From positions 21,866 through 85,865 of IMG/VR virus record IMGVR_UViG_3300031730_000002: DNA of 64,000 nt; one strand, given 5' to 3'. Shown here piece by piece: positions 41,233-49,350 of this stretch. Both the position numbers and the translations under genes were made by a program. The notes beneath the pieces are model-generated. The model ran no database searches. It saw nothing but the letters and a program-made list of their open reading frames with translations, and was not told where the DNA came from. Source of the stretch: a virus. Position 1 is the stretch's first letter, and each line of letters opens with the position of its first letter.

Positions 41233-41405
41233 ACTGGCTCCGTTCTGATCTGTTTGCCGTCCGCGTCCTTGACGCAGACATGATGGGTACGATGCTCGGT
41301 GCCGCCGGGGTCAAGCACGACTGCGCAAGTCTGCGGTGTCTTCGTGTTGAAGTGGGCACCGAGCTTGCGCCCGCAGACCCAGCAGATGCTGGGTCTGGTC
41401 TTCAC
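41229..41405 (-). CDS. 58-residue zinc-ribbon-like protein
   Basis: The GTG at 41405 and the stop at 41229 both lie in GTGA overlaps with neighbours. The peptide has C-W-V-C-G-R-K-L and later T-C and H-H-V-C, consistent with a small zinc-binding fold. Confidence 0.68.
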   Translation of the reverse strand: MKTRPSICWVCGRKLGAHFNTKTPQTCAVVLDPGGTEHRTHHVCVKDADGKQIRTEPV

Positions 41406-41797
41406 AGCGAGTCGGCGATGGTGCGCAGCTCGTCGAGCGACTTGCTGGTGAGCACTTCGTTTTCCTTGTGCTCAATGATGCCCAGCAGGCGCTGCTTGCG
41501 CTCCTTGTTCTCGCGCGCCGTCGCCGCTGCAGCGTTCTCTTCCAGGCGCACCGCGATGATGTGCTTGACGATGTCGAACGCAAGCTCGGCCGTCTTGTCT
41601 GCCGCCGCCGGCTTGGTCACGAAGGAGATGGTGTTCTCTTCCTTCAGTTGGCTGTAGAAGCCGCGGGCGATGTCGTCCAGGTTGGCCGCGCTGTTGGCGC
41701 TGGTCAGCGGCAGCTCCCACAGGTCTTCCACCGTGAGCATGCCTTTGGTGGTGTTGAAGCGGAGCTTGAGACGAGTGGCTTGTTCGAAGATGTTCAT
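41402..41797 (-). CDS. Conserved phage protein (N-I-F-E-Q family)
   Basis: This 131-residue protein starts M-N-I-F-E-Q-A-T-R-L-K-L-R-F and contains V-E-D-L-W-E-L-P-L-T-S, a pattern I recognise from many unrelated phages, where it usually neighbours the large protein encoded at 41820 here. The C-terminal half is coiled coil. Its start has the leader ACTTCAAGGA. Function unknown. Confidence 0.7.
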   Translation of the reverse strand: MNIFEQATRLKLRFNTTKGMLTVEDLWELPLTSANSAANLDDIARGFYSQLKEENTISFVTKPAAADKTAELAFDIVKHIIAVRLEENAAAATARENKERKQRLLGIIEHKENEVLTSKSLDELRTIADSL

Positions 41798-41819
41798 GTT
41801 GATTTCCTTGAAGTGAAGG

Positions 41820-43823
41820 TCAGAAGACCAGGTTGATGATTCGAGAGAAGCTGCCCTTGACTCGGCAGCGCACGCTGTTGCGTTGGGTGGATGAGAAGCC
41901 GAGGCCGGACAGCTGACGATCGCTCTCGTCAGTGCGCATCTTGCTTCCCACGAGTTCGAGTGTTTTGCGGTGCGGGGTGAGTTCCTCCTTCAAAAATTCG
42001 TTGTAGAAGCCGCGGGCCTGTCCCTCATTACGGCAAGCCTCCAGCATGAAGAAGTAGTGGCGGTTGCCGGTCTCTTCGCCATCCCAGTGGTTCGGGCTCA
42101 TCATCATCACGTTGACCGGCTGGAAGGTCTGCGTGGTGATGCCCCACATCTGCTTCGACGACTGCGTGCTGGGCAGGGACTCGATGATCTCAATACCCCT
42201 GGCCTTGCTGTACAGAATGTTGGCCACGCCAATCGTGTCCTTGGTGCGCAGCACCTTGTCGTAGACGATGTTGAGCTTTTGCCCGCCGAACTCGATCTCG
42301 ACTTCGAAGCCCACGCCTTCAGAGCGGCGGCTGTAGTTGTTGACCTGCAGCGCATACACGCCTTCACGCATCGTCTTCGCGTCGGCGTAGAAGATGTTCT
42401 CGACCGGCTTGGCCATCATGCCGCTGCCGCCGTTAGCATCGACATCCAGCTTGCCGCCGCACGAACTCTTCATGCTGCGGTTGCCGTAGTAGATGTGGCC
42501 ACCGCCCGGCTCGATCATGTGGAAGTCCAGATCGTCCGTGTAGTCCCATGCAAGGCGGCAGCACAGGTCACCAGTGACGTTGCCGCCGGCTGCCTTGACA
42601 CGCTCCTTGATCGAGTCGGCCACGCCGCCGTTGTATTCCCAGCTGAAGCGGTTGCCCCACTTGAACAACGGCTTCGCAGTCGGGTCTGCCGGCGCCACCA
42701 GCGACATCAGATTGCCGGCGTGACGGTTCTCGAACAGCAGCTCGATCGACTCGGCACGCGGCAGGATGTCGCGGATGAAGGTCTCGATGCCCACGTCCTC
42801 GACCTTGTCGAGCGACTTCTCCTTGACAGCCACCTTGGCCGCCAGATCATCGAACACATCGGCGTTCAGCTTCTTCTTGGCGTTGCGATTGGCGAAGAGG
42901 ATGTTGTTGACCGTGATGTCTTCGATGGTGGCGTAGCGACGCTCCAGCGCCGAGCCCAAGCCGAGTTCGTTGATGGCTTCCTTGGCCTTCTCGATCATCG
43001 CCTTCGTCACCAGCGCAGTCGGCCGCTTGTAGTTGGCCGGTGCGACCTTGTCCTCGAACGCCTTCACCGCCTTCTCCAGATCGACGCCTTCGGACAGGTC
43101 GACTAGCAGCGTGCCGATGACCGTGTTGCGGATCATGCCCTTCGGCGTGAGGTTGGCCCACACGAAGTTGTACTGATGCTCATGCTTGAGAGCGGAAAAC
43201 TTGACCTTCATGTCGGCGAAGTTGGTGACAGCGGCCTTGTGCTCTTCACCACGGTACAGCGCGTTCTGCGAGATCAAGTCGAGCACGGTGTTGATCGCCT
43301 CGTTGGTGATCTCCTGCAAGCCGCGGAGCATCACGTCGTAGTTCGCGCGCCGCTTGCTCAGCTCGGTCGCGATGTCGGCACCCGGCAGCACGAACTGGCT
43401 TGGGATGTTCACGAAGAAGTGCGGCCACGTGTGCACACCGTCGAGCGTGTCGACCAGCGTCTTGTCCGTGCCGGCCTTGGCTTCGTAGTGCAGGAAGGAG
43501 TTCTCGATCGGGTGCGACTTGACCAGCGCGGCCAGCTTGTCGCAGACCGCCTGGTAGTTCGCGTCTTCACAGAGCGCGTCCCAAATCGACACCACCTTGC
43601 CGTCGATGATCGCGACGACATCGCCGACTGCGCGGATGAAGCCCTTGCAGCAGTTGCAGTCGTGTTCGGTGTTCGTCTTGTAGATCGGGTTCGTGCCGGC
43701 CGGGAACGAAGACAGATAGCGTTCCCACATGGCGTCCTTGGAGACGGTGGTGCGGAACATCGGGTACTTCGCCATCGTGGCGAACTGGGCCGCTACAGCG
43801 ACCTTGATGTGTTTGAAGTCCAT
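41820..43823 (-). CDS. 667-residue conserved phage protein with DUF2135-like end
   Basis: The N-terminus (F-P-A-G-T-N-P-I-Y, then E-H-D-C-N-C-C-K-x-F-I-R-A-V-G) belongs to a large family seen in many phages. Residues ~390-540 look DUF2135-like: D-D-L-D-F-H-M-I-E-P-G-G-G-H-I-Y-Y-G-N and C-G-G-K-L-D-V-D. The Cys cluster may bind metal. The start has the leader ACTTCAAAGGA. Neighbours are the N-I-F-E-Q protein and a 54-residue protein. Function unknown; the length and wide spread suggest an important role. Confidence 0.72.
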   Translation of the reverse strand: MDFKHIKVAVAAQFATMAKYPMFRTTVSKDAMWERYLSSFPAGTNPIYKTNTEHDCNCCKGFIRAVGDVVAIIDGKVVSIWDALCEDANYQAVCDKLAALVKSHPIENSFLHYEAKAGTDKTLVDTLDGVHTWPHFFVNIPSQFVLPGADIATELSKRRANYDVMLRGLQEITNEAINTVLDLISQNALYRGEEHKAAVTNFADMKVKFSALKHEHQYNFVWANLTPKGMIRNTVIGTLLVDLSEGVDLEKAVKAFEDKVAPANYKRPTALVTKAMIEKAKEAINELGLGSALERRYATIEDITVNNILFANRNAKKKLNADVFDDLAAKVAVKEKSLDKVEDVGIETFIRDILPRAESIELLFENRHAGNLMSLVAPADPTAKPLFKWGNRFSWEYNGGVADSIKERVKAAGGNVTGDLCCRLAWDYTDDLDFHMIEPGGGHIYYGNRSMKSSCGGKLDVDANGGSGMMAKPVENIFYADAKTMREGVYALQVNNYSRRSEGVGFEVEIEFGGQKLNIVYDKVLRTKDTIGVANILYSKARGIEIIESLPSTQSSKQMWGITTQTFQPVNVMMMSPNHWDGEETGNRHYFFMLEACRNEGQARGFYNEFLKEELTPHRKTLELVGSKMRTDESDRQLSGLGFSSTQRNSVRCRVKGSFSRIINLVF

Positions 43824-43849
43824 GTGTTTCCTTTGAAGTGTTGGGCAGA

Positions 43850-44014
43850 TCAGATGATGTCGCGCTTGAAGAACGGCACCGGCGGCTTCAGCAGCAAGGC
43901 GGTCTGCACCTTGCGCATGTCGTCGCAGTTGATGTTGTACTGGGGCTGCAGCTTGCCGATCTTCGGCGGCTTGACCTTGGTCAGGATGACGCCGGTCTTG
44001 GTGACTTTGAGCAT
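43850..44014 (-). CDS. 54-residue basic protein next to the 667-residue gene
   Basis: The ATG at 44014 has AAGGAG seven bases upstream and lies downstream of the promoter at 44039-44067. The peptide is Lys/Pro-rich (T-K-V-K-P-P-K-I-G-K-L). It is the first gene of the transcript that includes the 667-residue protein. Confidence 0.68.
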   Translation of the reverse strand: MLKVTKTGVILTKVKPPKIGKLQPQYNINCDDMRKVQTALLLKPPVPFFKRDII

Positions 44015-44038
44015 TGGAGATCTCCTTCGAGGTTGGGG

Positions 44039-44067
44039 ATGGTAGTTGTGTCTTCTCGGTGGGTCAA
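44039..44067 (-). promoter_or_regulatory. Sigma70-type promoter with two GAGAAGAC boxes
   Basis: On the minus strand, TTGACC (44067-44062) and TACCAT (44044-44039) are 17 bases apart. GAGAAGAC occurs directly before the -35 box (44075-44068) and again in the spacer (44057-44050). The -35 overlaps the stop of the gene at 44064. Confidence 0.75.
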
Positions 44068-44354
44068 GTCTTCTCGTTCACGTACCTGAACAGCACTTCA
44101 CCCATCGGACCTTCGTACTCTTCGACGCCGGTCGCCGCCAGTGTGGCGTCGATCGCGTCCTGCAGATCACCGCCGACCAGCGGGCGCAGCCGCGCTGCGT
44201 TGCGCAGGTGCACCAGGATCGAGATGGTGGCCGCCGTGGCGCGCAGGTTTACATCGCTGCCGCTGAGCCCTAGGTTGCCCAGCCGCTTGGCCTCGTGTGC
44301 AACAGCACCGCGCATTTGCGCGATCTGCACAGCTTGCAAGGTTGAGATTTTCAT
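44064..44354 (-). CDS. Unknown helical phage protein
   Basis: This 96-residue protein starts in an ATGA overlap. It is mostly helix (L-Q-A-V-Q-I-A-Q-M-R and L-Q-D-A-I-D-A-T-L). No family was recognised. Confidence 0.58.
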   Translation of the reverse strand: MKISTLQAVQIAQMRGAVAHEAKRLGNLGLSGSDVNLRATAATISILVHLRNAARLRPLVGGDLQDAIDATLAATGVEEYEGPMGEVLFRYVNEKT

Positions 44355-44623
44355 ACGATCTCCTTGAGTTTGAGTTTCATCTTCTCTTTGCGAGGCTTCT
44401 TCAGCACATGCTCGGGCAGCACCGCCACCGCAAGTCGTGACACACGGACAGTGGGGCCTCCACGGTTCACACACACCTCGCGGTGCTCGGCGCGAAGCAC
44501 GCCGTTCTCGTCCTGGAATACCCGAGGCAGGTCATCGTGATCTTCGACCGGCACCAGCGGCGTGTACTTGCCGTCGCTCAGCCCCCACGCAAAGGGCTTG
44601 GTGCAGAACTTGCAGATGGGCAT
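44351..44623 (-). CDS. Small zinc-finger protein with basic tail
   Basis: This 90-residue protein starts M-P-I-C-K-F-C and later has H-R-E-V-C-V, a likely zinc site. The Lys-rich C-terminus suggests nucleic-acid binding. Function unknown. Confidence 0.62.
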   Translation of the reverse strand: MPICKFCTKPFAWGLSDGKYTPLVPVEDHDDLPRVFQDENGVLRAEHREVCVNRGGPTVRVSRLAVAVLPEHVLKKPRKEKMKLKLKEIV

Positions 44624-44624
44624 G

Positions 44625-44813
44625 TCAAGCTGTCGTCACCCCGCAGGCCGCGAGGAACTTGCTGCGGTCGAAGCGGGGGTTGTCGTAGTACAGCTCGGTC
44701 GCCAGCGACTCGGCTGTGCGCTGAACTGCGACCGGGCCGGCGCAAGCGGTGTCCGGACTTGCGAGCATGCGTTTGAACACCTCGGCGATGATGATGTAGT
44801 CTTTGCGGGTCAT
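44625..44813 (-). CDS. Short conserved-type phage protein
   Basis: This 62-residue protein with M-T-R-K-D-Y-I-I-I-A and F-L-A-A-C-G has the pattern of a short protein found in many phages. The leader ACTTGAGAGGA precedes it. Function unknown. Confidence 0.65.
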   Translation of the reverse strand: MTRKDYIIIAEVFKRMLASPDTACAGPVAVQRTAESLATELYYDNPRFDRSKFLAACGVTTA

Positions 44814-44825
44814 GTGTCTTTCCTC

Positions 44826-45137
44826 TCAAGTTGTTTCGGGCATGATGATGATCTCACCCACCTTCACACCCACCTCGACCTTGTCAGCGCCTCGCAAGCC
44901 CTCCATCAGCGACTTGCCGTTCAGGTCGATGATCGACAGCACGCGGCCGTTGACGGTCTTCTTGCAGACTGCGCGCCTGCCTTCGGGATGCAGCTTCAGG
45001 GTGATGCGCCCGTCGCTGTACGCTTCGGCGTCGTAGCGAGCACCCGGCACGAAGCCGTACTCGTTCAGGTCGAGCGTCTGAAAGTACAGGCGCGGAGCTT
45101 CGCGGTGGTAGCCCACCGCCTTCTTGAAAATCAGCAA
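44826..45137 (-). CDS. Protein with SymE/AbrB-like outline
   Basis: This 103-residue protein starts at a TTG preceded by ACTTTAAAGGAG. The segment P-R-L-Y-F-Q, then G-F-V-P-G-A-R-Y and R-I-T-L-K-L resembles the swapped-hairpin fold of SymE or AbrB proteins, but the match is loose. Function unknown. Confidence 0.5.
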   Translation of the reverse strand: MLIFKKAVGYHREAPRLYFQTLDLNEYGFVPGARYDAEAYSDGRITLKLHPEGRRAVCKKTVNGRVLSIIDLNGKSLMEGLRGADKVEVGVKVGEIIIMPETT

Positions 45138-45168
45138 GTCACTCTCCTTTAAAGTTTGTTTCGGCGGC

Positions 45169-45375
45169 TTAGCCGATGCTCTGGCTTTGTGTCTCGCGCA
45201 ACTTCCGCGCGATCAGCAGCGCTGCTACAGCTTCCTGCTTTTCGCGGAATGATGCGATTGCTCCGGCTGCGCCGAGCTTCTCCAGTTGCTCGATCAAGCC
45301 CTGCGAAACCGCAGCTTCGTGTTCGAGCCACGAGGCGAAGCGCTCGCGCTCCTGCTCTGTCAGTAACAGATCCAT
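45169..45375 (-). CDS. Small coiled-coil protein
   Basis: This 68-residue charged helix (E-Q-E-R-E-R-F-A-S-W-L-E, then R-E-K-Q-E-A-V-A-A-L-L) lies just downstream of the methyltransferase gene. No family was recognised. Confidence 0.55.
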   Translation of the reverse strand: MDLLLTEQERERFASWLEHEAAVSQGLIEQLEKLGAAGAIASFREKQEAVAALLIARKLRETQSQSIG

Positions 45376-45383
45376 CTTCCCTC

Positions 45384-46298
45384 CTAGAGTTGCGCCTGCA
45401 GAGCAGACAAGACATCTCGCGCCACGGTCGGGCAGACCGCGTTGCCGAGCATATGGGTAGCCTCACGTTTGACCTTCGGCAGCACGATGTGATCGCCGAA
45501 GGACATGATCGCGCGGTTCTCGCTGGGCTGCAACACACGCATGTGCTTGCCGCGGATCACAGCCCAGCGATCGATCGTGGTCACGGTGCCGATGGGCCGC
45601 GACACGCTGCGACCCGTGGTGCCGCTGCCGCTGCCGTAGAAGGGCGCGACGAAGCGCTCGCCATAGCGCTCGCGCCCGCTGCGAATTCGCTCCAGCGTGG
45701 CAGCGCTGCGGCCTGGCTTGTCGATCTCCGTCCACGAGTGGGTGTCGTCCCACTTGATAAAGCCCTCGACCGCGACGTGCTCGCGCTTGGGCAAGCGAAG
45801 CTGCAGCGGGTGCTTGGTCTTCGTGATGACGATGAACACCCGCTCGCGGTGCTGCGGCACGCCGTGGTCTGCCGCGTCGACGATGTGTGGCGAGAGCTGG
45901 TAGCCGGCGATTTCCAGCGCCAGCTTCCACGCAGGGTACAGATCCCAGTCCAGGAACTCGGGCACGTTCTCGATCACGATCGGCTTGGCGTGGAACTCTG
46001 CGTAGTCGACGACAGCCCAAGCCGTCGAGCGCATCGCATCGTGCCGCGGCTTGTCGACGCCGCGCGCCTTCGAGTGGCCCTGGCAAGCCGGGGAGAAGAC
46101 GCCAATGTCGTGGGCAGGGAGCGAAGACCAGTCCAGGATGTGTGCGTCCTGGCACTCGACATGGGTGGCAGGGTGATTGACCTTGTGGTAGTGGCAGGCC
46201 TTGTCCCAGTGGTTGAAGGCGAAGACAGGCTCCATGCCTGCAAGGCGTGCGCCCTCACTGAATCCGCCGATGCCGGCGAAACCGTCGATGACTTTCAT
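45384..46298 (-). CDS. C5 cytosine DNA methyltransferase
   Basis: This 304-residue protein has the usual motifs: F-A-G-I-G-G-F at 7-13, the catalytic loop S-P-A-C-Q-G-H-S with C72 (PAC instead of the common PPC), E-N-V at 110-112, Q-H-R-E-R-V-F-I, and G-N-A-V-C-P near the end. The ATG at 46298 has AAAGGA upstream. No restriction enzyme is adjacent, so it is probably an orphan enzyme protecting phage DNA from host restriction. Confidence 0.9.
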   Translation of the reverse strand: MKVIDGFAGIGGFSEGARLAGMEPVFAFNHWDKACHYHKVNHPATHVECQDAHILDWSSLPAHDIGVFSPACQGHSKARGVDKPRHDAMRSTAWAVVDYAEFHAKPIVIENVPEFLDWDLYPAWKLALEIAGYQLSPHIVDAADHGVPQHRERVFIVITKTKHPLQLRLPKREHVAVEGFIKWDDTHSWTEIDKPGRSAATLERIRSGRERYGERFVAPFYGSGSGTTGRSVSRPIGTVTTIDRWAVIRGKHMRVLQPSENRAIMSFGDHIVLPKVKREATHMLGNAVCPTVARDVLSALQAQL

Positions 46299-46323
46299 TG
46301 ATGTGTCCTTTCTAAGTTTTAGA

Positions 46324-46995
46324 TCACTTCTCGGCAGCGGCTCGATCCCACACATCGCGGTCAAACACCGCCCCGATGGTCGAGCGATGCTTGCGCAGCT
46401 CCAGGTAGGCTGCGTCCAGCTCGGCGCGCAGTGCTTCAGGGTATGCGTACTCGATCTCGCCGGCCACACGATGTCCTGGCGGCGGCGGCATGTCCTGCCA
46501 GTCCTTGCGCAGACCTGGAAGATGGGCGTAGTGGGTCGATGACCAGCGCCACGCCACCGGCTCTGCTCCCGCATCGGCTAGTGGGGCTGGCTGTGCCTTC
46601 GGCGCGGTCAGGGCCGCGCGAATCCACGCCTTCAGTTCGCTGCGCAGGATCTTCTTTCCGAAGACCGAAACGCGCGGCTCTTGCTGGTGCTCCATCATGT
46701 AGAGCGCTGCCGACAAAAGCTCTGGCAATTGGTCGGTGGGCGGCTCTGGCTGTGCTGGTGCGGAGGTGAGGGCGGCACGCAGGCGTTCGATTTCGTTTGC
46801 AGCCTCTTCGCACAACGCGATGCGATTCAAGCCGAATACCCCGCCACGAAGCCTTGCAACGATATCGCTCGGCTCCCCGACGTTGGTAGCGGTCATGTTG
46901 TCTGTTCCTTCATTCGGCGGATATTTGCCGATGGCCTTGCGGCAAATTTCGATGCAACCCTGGGTACGGCATTCGCCGCAGTCAACGAGGCTCAC
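46324..46995 (-). CDS. Ea22-like accessory protein
   Basis: This protein is 223 residues long from the GTG at 46995 (GTGA overlap, AAGGAG upstream). An ATG at 46896 with GAAGGA upstream would give 190 residues, and both leaders read almost the same. The first 33 residues are Cys-rich (C-G-E-C, then G-C-I-E-I-C). The rest has the E-R-L-R-A-A-L heptads and Pro-rich linker typical of Ea22-like phage proteins. Confidence 0.55.
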   Translation of the reverse strand: MSLVDCGECRTQGCIEICRKAIGKYPPNEGTDNMTATNVGEPSDIVARLRGGVFGLNRIALCEEAANEIERLRAALTSAPAQPEPPTDQLPELLSAALYMMEHQQEPRVSVFGKKILRSELKAWIRAALTAPKAQPAPLADAGAEPVAWRWSSTHYAHLPGLRKDWQDMPPPPGHRVAGEIEYAYPEALRAELDAAYLELRKHRSTIGAVFDRDVWDRAAAEK

Positions 46996-47189
46996 GGTGT
47001 CTGCTCCTTCGGTGTTGTTTGTTGCGAGGGGGTGGGCTTTCTCGGCCAGTCTGGGTGCGTGTAGACCCAGGCATACGCGACTGCCGAGTAAATGAAGTCC
47101 AGAGCATTTGGGTCGTGCCCAGACAGGATTCGTCCGGCTGGCAAAACACAGGCGACAAACACGGAAGCCAACCAACGCAACGCGCTCAT
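46992..47189 (-). CDS. Small membrane-associated protein
   Basis: This 65-residue protein has an N-terminal hydrophobic helix (L-A-S-V-F-V-A-C-V-L) and a Pro/Thr-rich tail. ATGA and GTGA overlaps link it to both neighbours. Function unknown. Confidence 0.55.
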   Translation of the reverse strand: MSALRWLASVFVACVLPAGRILSGHDPNALDFIYSAVAYAWVYTHPDWPRKPTPSQQTTPKEQTP

Positions 47190-47500
47190 GACTTCACCTC
47201 TGGAACTGCGAGGGTGGCCGCAAGAAGTCTGTGCGCCTCGCACTTGTGTTCGTGACTCGCGCCGCCGTAGACCTTGCTGTGCCAGCACCCGCACGCTGCC
47301 ACGCCCATTTCGCCCATCGTCTGCGGAAGGCTTTCTCTCGTCGCCGCAGCGAGCGCATCACGCAGCCGTTCAACCTCGCTGTCGTGGCCGGCTGCCTTGA
47401 GCAACGCTCGCGCGAATTGCCGGTAACCCCAAGACTTCAAGAAGCCTTGAGCGCCATCGGGCATCGCGTTGAAAACCACATCGATCTGGTCATCGCTCAC
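47186..47500 (-). CDS. Ea22-like small protein
   Basis: This 104-residue protein starts at the GTG of a TAGTG overlap. It has E-V-E-R-L-R-D-A-L-A-A-A and a C-G-C-W-H and H-E-H-K-C-E-A-H cluster that may bind zinc. Function unknown. Confidence 0.55.
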   Translation of the reverse strand: MSDDQIDVVFNAMPDGAQGFLKSWGYRQFARALLKAAGHDSEVERLRDALAAATRESLPQTMGEMGVAACGCWHSKVYGGASHEHKCEAHRLLAATLAVPEVKS

Positions 47501-48180
47501 TACTTCTTCTCCTGCTCTGGTGCGGGTGGGGCGGGAGGCAGGGGCCATTCGTGCTCGGTGACGGTGATGCTTCGCTGGCGGTCGGTATTGCCGCTCAAGC
47601 CTTCCACAGCAAGAAGGTGCAACCGCATGCGCTCGCCGTCTTCCTTGCGAGAGAACCAAATGGCGTTGTTGGCGTCGGAGCACCAACTGGCGTGGCGGCC
47701 CGGCTCATAGTTGAAGCCCCACCACTGTGGCCCATAGCCGTGTGCCTGCCACTCGATCAGCCATGCGCGCTCGCCCGCCTGCTCTGGCACGGTGGGCCAG
47801 CCCATAGCAGCGGCAATGGCGGTGCGGGCAGTTGCGATCCAGTGCGTAGGGCCGGTCTTCGATTCGTCCAGCCCGTCGTACTCAATGCTCTGGTGGATGG
47901 CTTCTTGAAGCGCGGTCACCAACTGCTTCACGAGCGCAGCCGCCTCGAACCTCTCCCGCTCGGTTTGCGCTGCGTGTGCGGCAATACCAGCACGCCGAAA
48001 CTCGCGCATCTGGTCGGCGGTGAACAACTCGACCGGCCACCATTGAGGCGGCACGGGGAATAGGTCGATGCAGAAATCACCGTTGCTGTGCATGTGCCCG
48101 ACACGCGCAGGCAACGGTGGCAGCGCAGCCACCTCGAACTCTGCGGGGGTGGCTGCGCGCTCTTGGGCGGCTTGGTTCAT
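47500..48180 (-). CDS. Unknown accessory protein with Trp-rich end
   Basis: This 226-residue protein runs from the ATG at 48180 (AAGGAGAG upstream); an ATG at 48198 in an ATGA overlap is an alternative. It contains W-L-I-E-W-Q-A-H-G-Y-G-P-Q-W-W-G-F and a Pro-rich C-terminus. Function unknown. Confidence 0.55.
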   Translation of the reverse strand: MNQAAQERAATPAEFEVAALPPLPARVGHMHSNGDFCIDLFPVPPQWWPVELFTADQMREFRRAGIAAHAAQTERERFEAAALVKQLVTALQEAIHQSIEYDGLDESKTGPTHWIATARTAIAAAMGWPTVPEQAGERAWLIEWQAHGYGPQWWGFNYEPGRHASWCSDANNAIWFSRKEDGERMRLHLLAVEGLSGNTDRQRSITVTEHEWPLPPAPPAPEQEKK

Positions 48181-48194
48181 TGCTCTCTCCTTGG

Positions 48195-48551
48195 TCATAG
48201 TCCTTGGTCCGCCAGATACTCGGCACACATCAGCGCAAAGCAGTCACAGTCAAAATCGGGCGTGAGATCGAACAGCAGCCCGAACTCCTGCTCGATCCAG
48301 CACTGCGCAGTGAGCAGCATGGTCGAGTGCTCGTACTCCATCCGCAATGCCTGCTCGCGCAGTGCCGATGACAGCGGGCCGTACTCCAGATGCGCGTCGT
48401 CGGGGTGAATGCGGAACGAGGTGTGGCCTGGATAGCCCAACCACGAGATAGAACAAACCCACCACTGTTGCCCGTCATGGGCGTCGTGAAAGCCATAGTG
48501 TTGAATTCGCGCACCGCGTGCCCACGCAAACTTAAGTCGTTCGATGTTCAC
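48195..48551 (-). CDS. Unknown accessory protein
   Basis: This 118-residue protein starts at the GTG of a GTGA overlap. It is rich in aromatic and Cys residues near the end (D-F-D-C-D-C-F-A-L-M-C). No family was recognised. Confidence 0.52.
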   Translation of the reverse strand: MNIERLKFAWARGARIQHYGFHDAHDGQQWWVCSISWLGYPGHTSFRIHPDDAHLEYGPLSSALREQALRMEYEHSTMLLTAQCWIEQEFGLLFDLTPDFDCDCFALMCAEYLADQGL

Positions 48552-48805
48552 AGTACGTAGTCCGCGGTGATGTTCTCGTCCTGCGTCCAGCCCGCCTCGA
48601 ACATGTAGTCGTTGGCGATCTCTTCGGCCTCGTGCTCGTCTAACCGCAGGCCGGGGATGTGCGACCAGACCGCGCACCAGACGATGTTGAAGCCAACGGC
48701 ATAGCCCACGAAGCGGGCATTTTCCGGCGCCTCGTCCGGCCGGCGCGGGCTCAGCGCGTCGTCGACCGCCCACGTTGCCTTGATCTTCTCTCGCATCAGT
48801 TCCAT
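48548..48805 (-). CDS. Unknown small acidic protein
   Basis: This 85-residue protein has a hydrophobic centre (V-G-F-N-I-V-W-C-A-V-W) and acidic flanks. It overlaps both neighbours. No family was recognised. Confidence 0.55.
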   Translation of the reverse strand: MELMREKIKATWAVDDALSPRRPDEAPENARFVGYAVGFNIVWCAVWSHIPGLRLDEHEAEEIANDYMFEAGWTQDENITADYVL

Positions 48806-49137
48806 GTGATTTCCTTCCAGTCTTCGGGGTCGTCGAACTTGGCCTTGGCGTTGTCAGCCTGCACCAGCCAGCTCTGCTTGAACTCGTTGCTCTGGTACAG
48901 CTTGAAAGGTACGCCGTTGGCCAAGCAGTACTCGACCAAGACCCAAAACTGCCCGCCTGTCCAGCTGCCGTAGACCCCGGTGTGCCGGAAGGTCTCGATC
49001 AGCCGATTAGCTCCTGTGTACGTGGGCCGGGCCAGCACCTTGTGCGGTAGGTTGGCCAGCGTGCGCTGCGACGGCTCGGCGCGCGTCCTGCCGTCACCGA
49101 TGAACGGCGCGAACTGCGGCGGCTTCTTCCATGCCAT
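48796..49137 (-). CDS. Unknown accessory protein
   Basis: This 113-residue protein has a basic N-terminus, then G-Q-F-W-V-L-V-E-Y-C-L and W-K-E-I-T-W. No family was recognised. Confidence 0.55.
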   Translation of the reverse strand: MAWKKPPQFAPFIGDGRTRAEPSQRTLANLPHKVLARPTYTGANRLIETFRHTGVYGSWTGGQFWVLVEYCLANGVPFKLYQSNEFKQSWLVQADNAKAKFDDPEDWKEITWN

Positions 49138-49140
49138 TGT

Positions 49141-49350
49141 TCATGCCCAAGTAAAGGTGAGCAACTCGCAGAGCTGCCCGTTGAAGTTGCCGAACGAGAC
49201 GTTCTCGCAGGCTCGTGGTTTCGCGTCGATGTGGTTGGCCTGCCAGTCTTTGACGATGGCCAGCTCTTCGGGAGTCAGGCCGGTGGCGTCGGAGTACATC
49301 AAAAATCCGCACCAGAAGGCGGGGAGCTTGTGCTGGACGAGGGCGGTCAC
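49141..49350 (-). CDS. Short conserved-type phage protein
   Basis: This 69-residue protein has L-P-A-F-W-C-G-F-L, then D-A-T-G-L-T-P-E-E and F-G-N-F-N-G, a pattern seen in a small protein of many phages. The GTG at 49350 lies in a GTGA overlap. Function unknown. Confidence 0.6.
   Translation of the reverse strand: MTALVQHKLPAFWCGFLMYSDATGLTPEELAIVKDWQANHIDAKPRACENVSFGNFNGQLCELLTFTWA

Noticed and set aside
41970-43106. Long plus-strand open frame opposite the 667-residue gene
   Set aside because: Antisense shadow of a gene with good coding bias and a standard leader; no promoter or motif.
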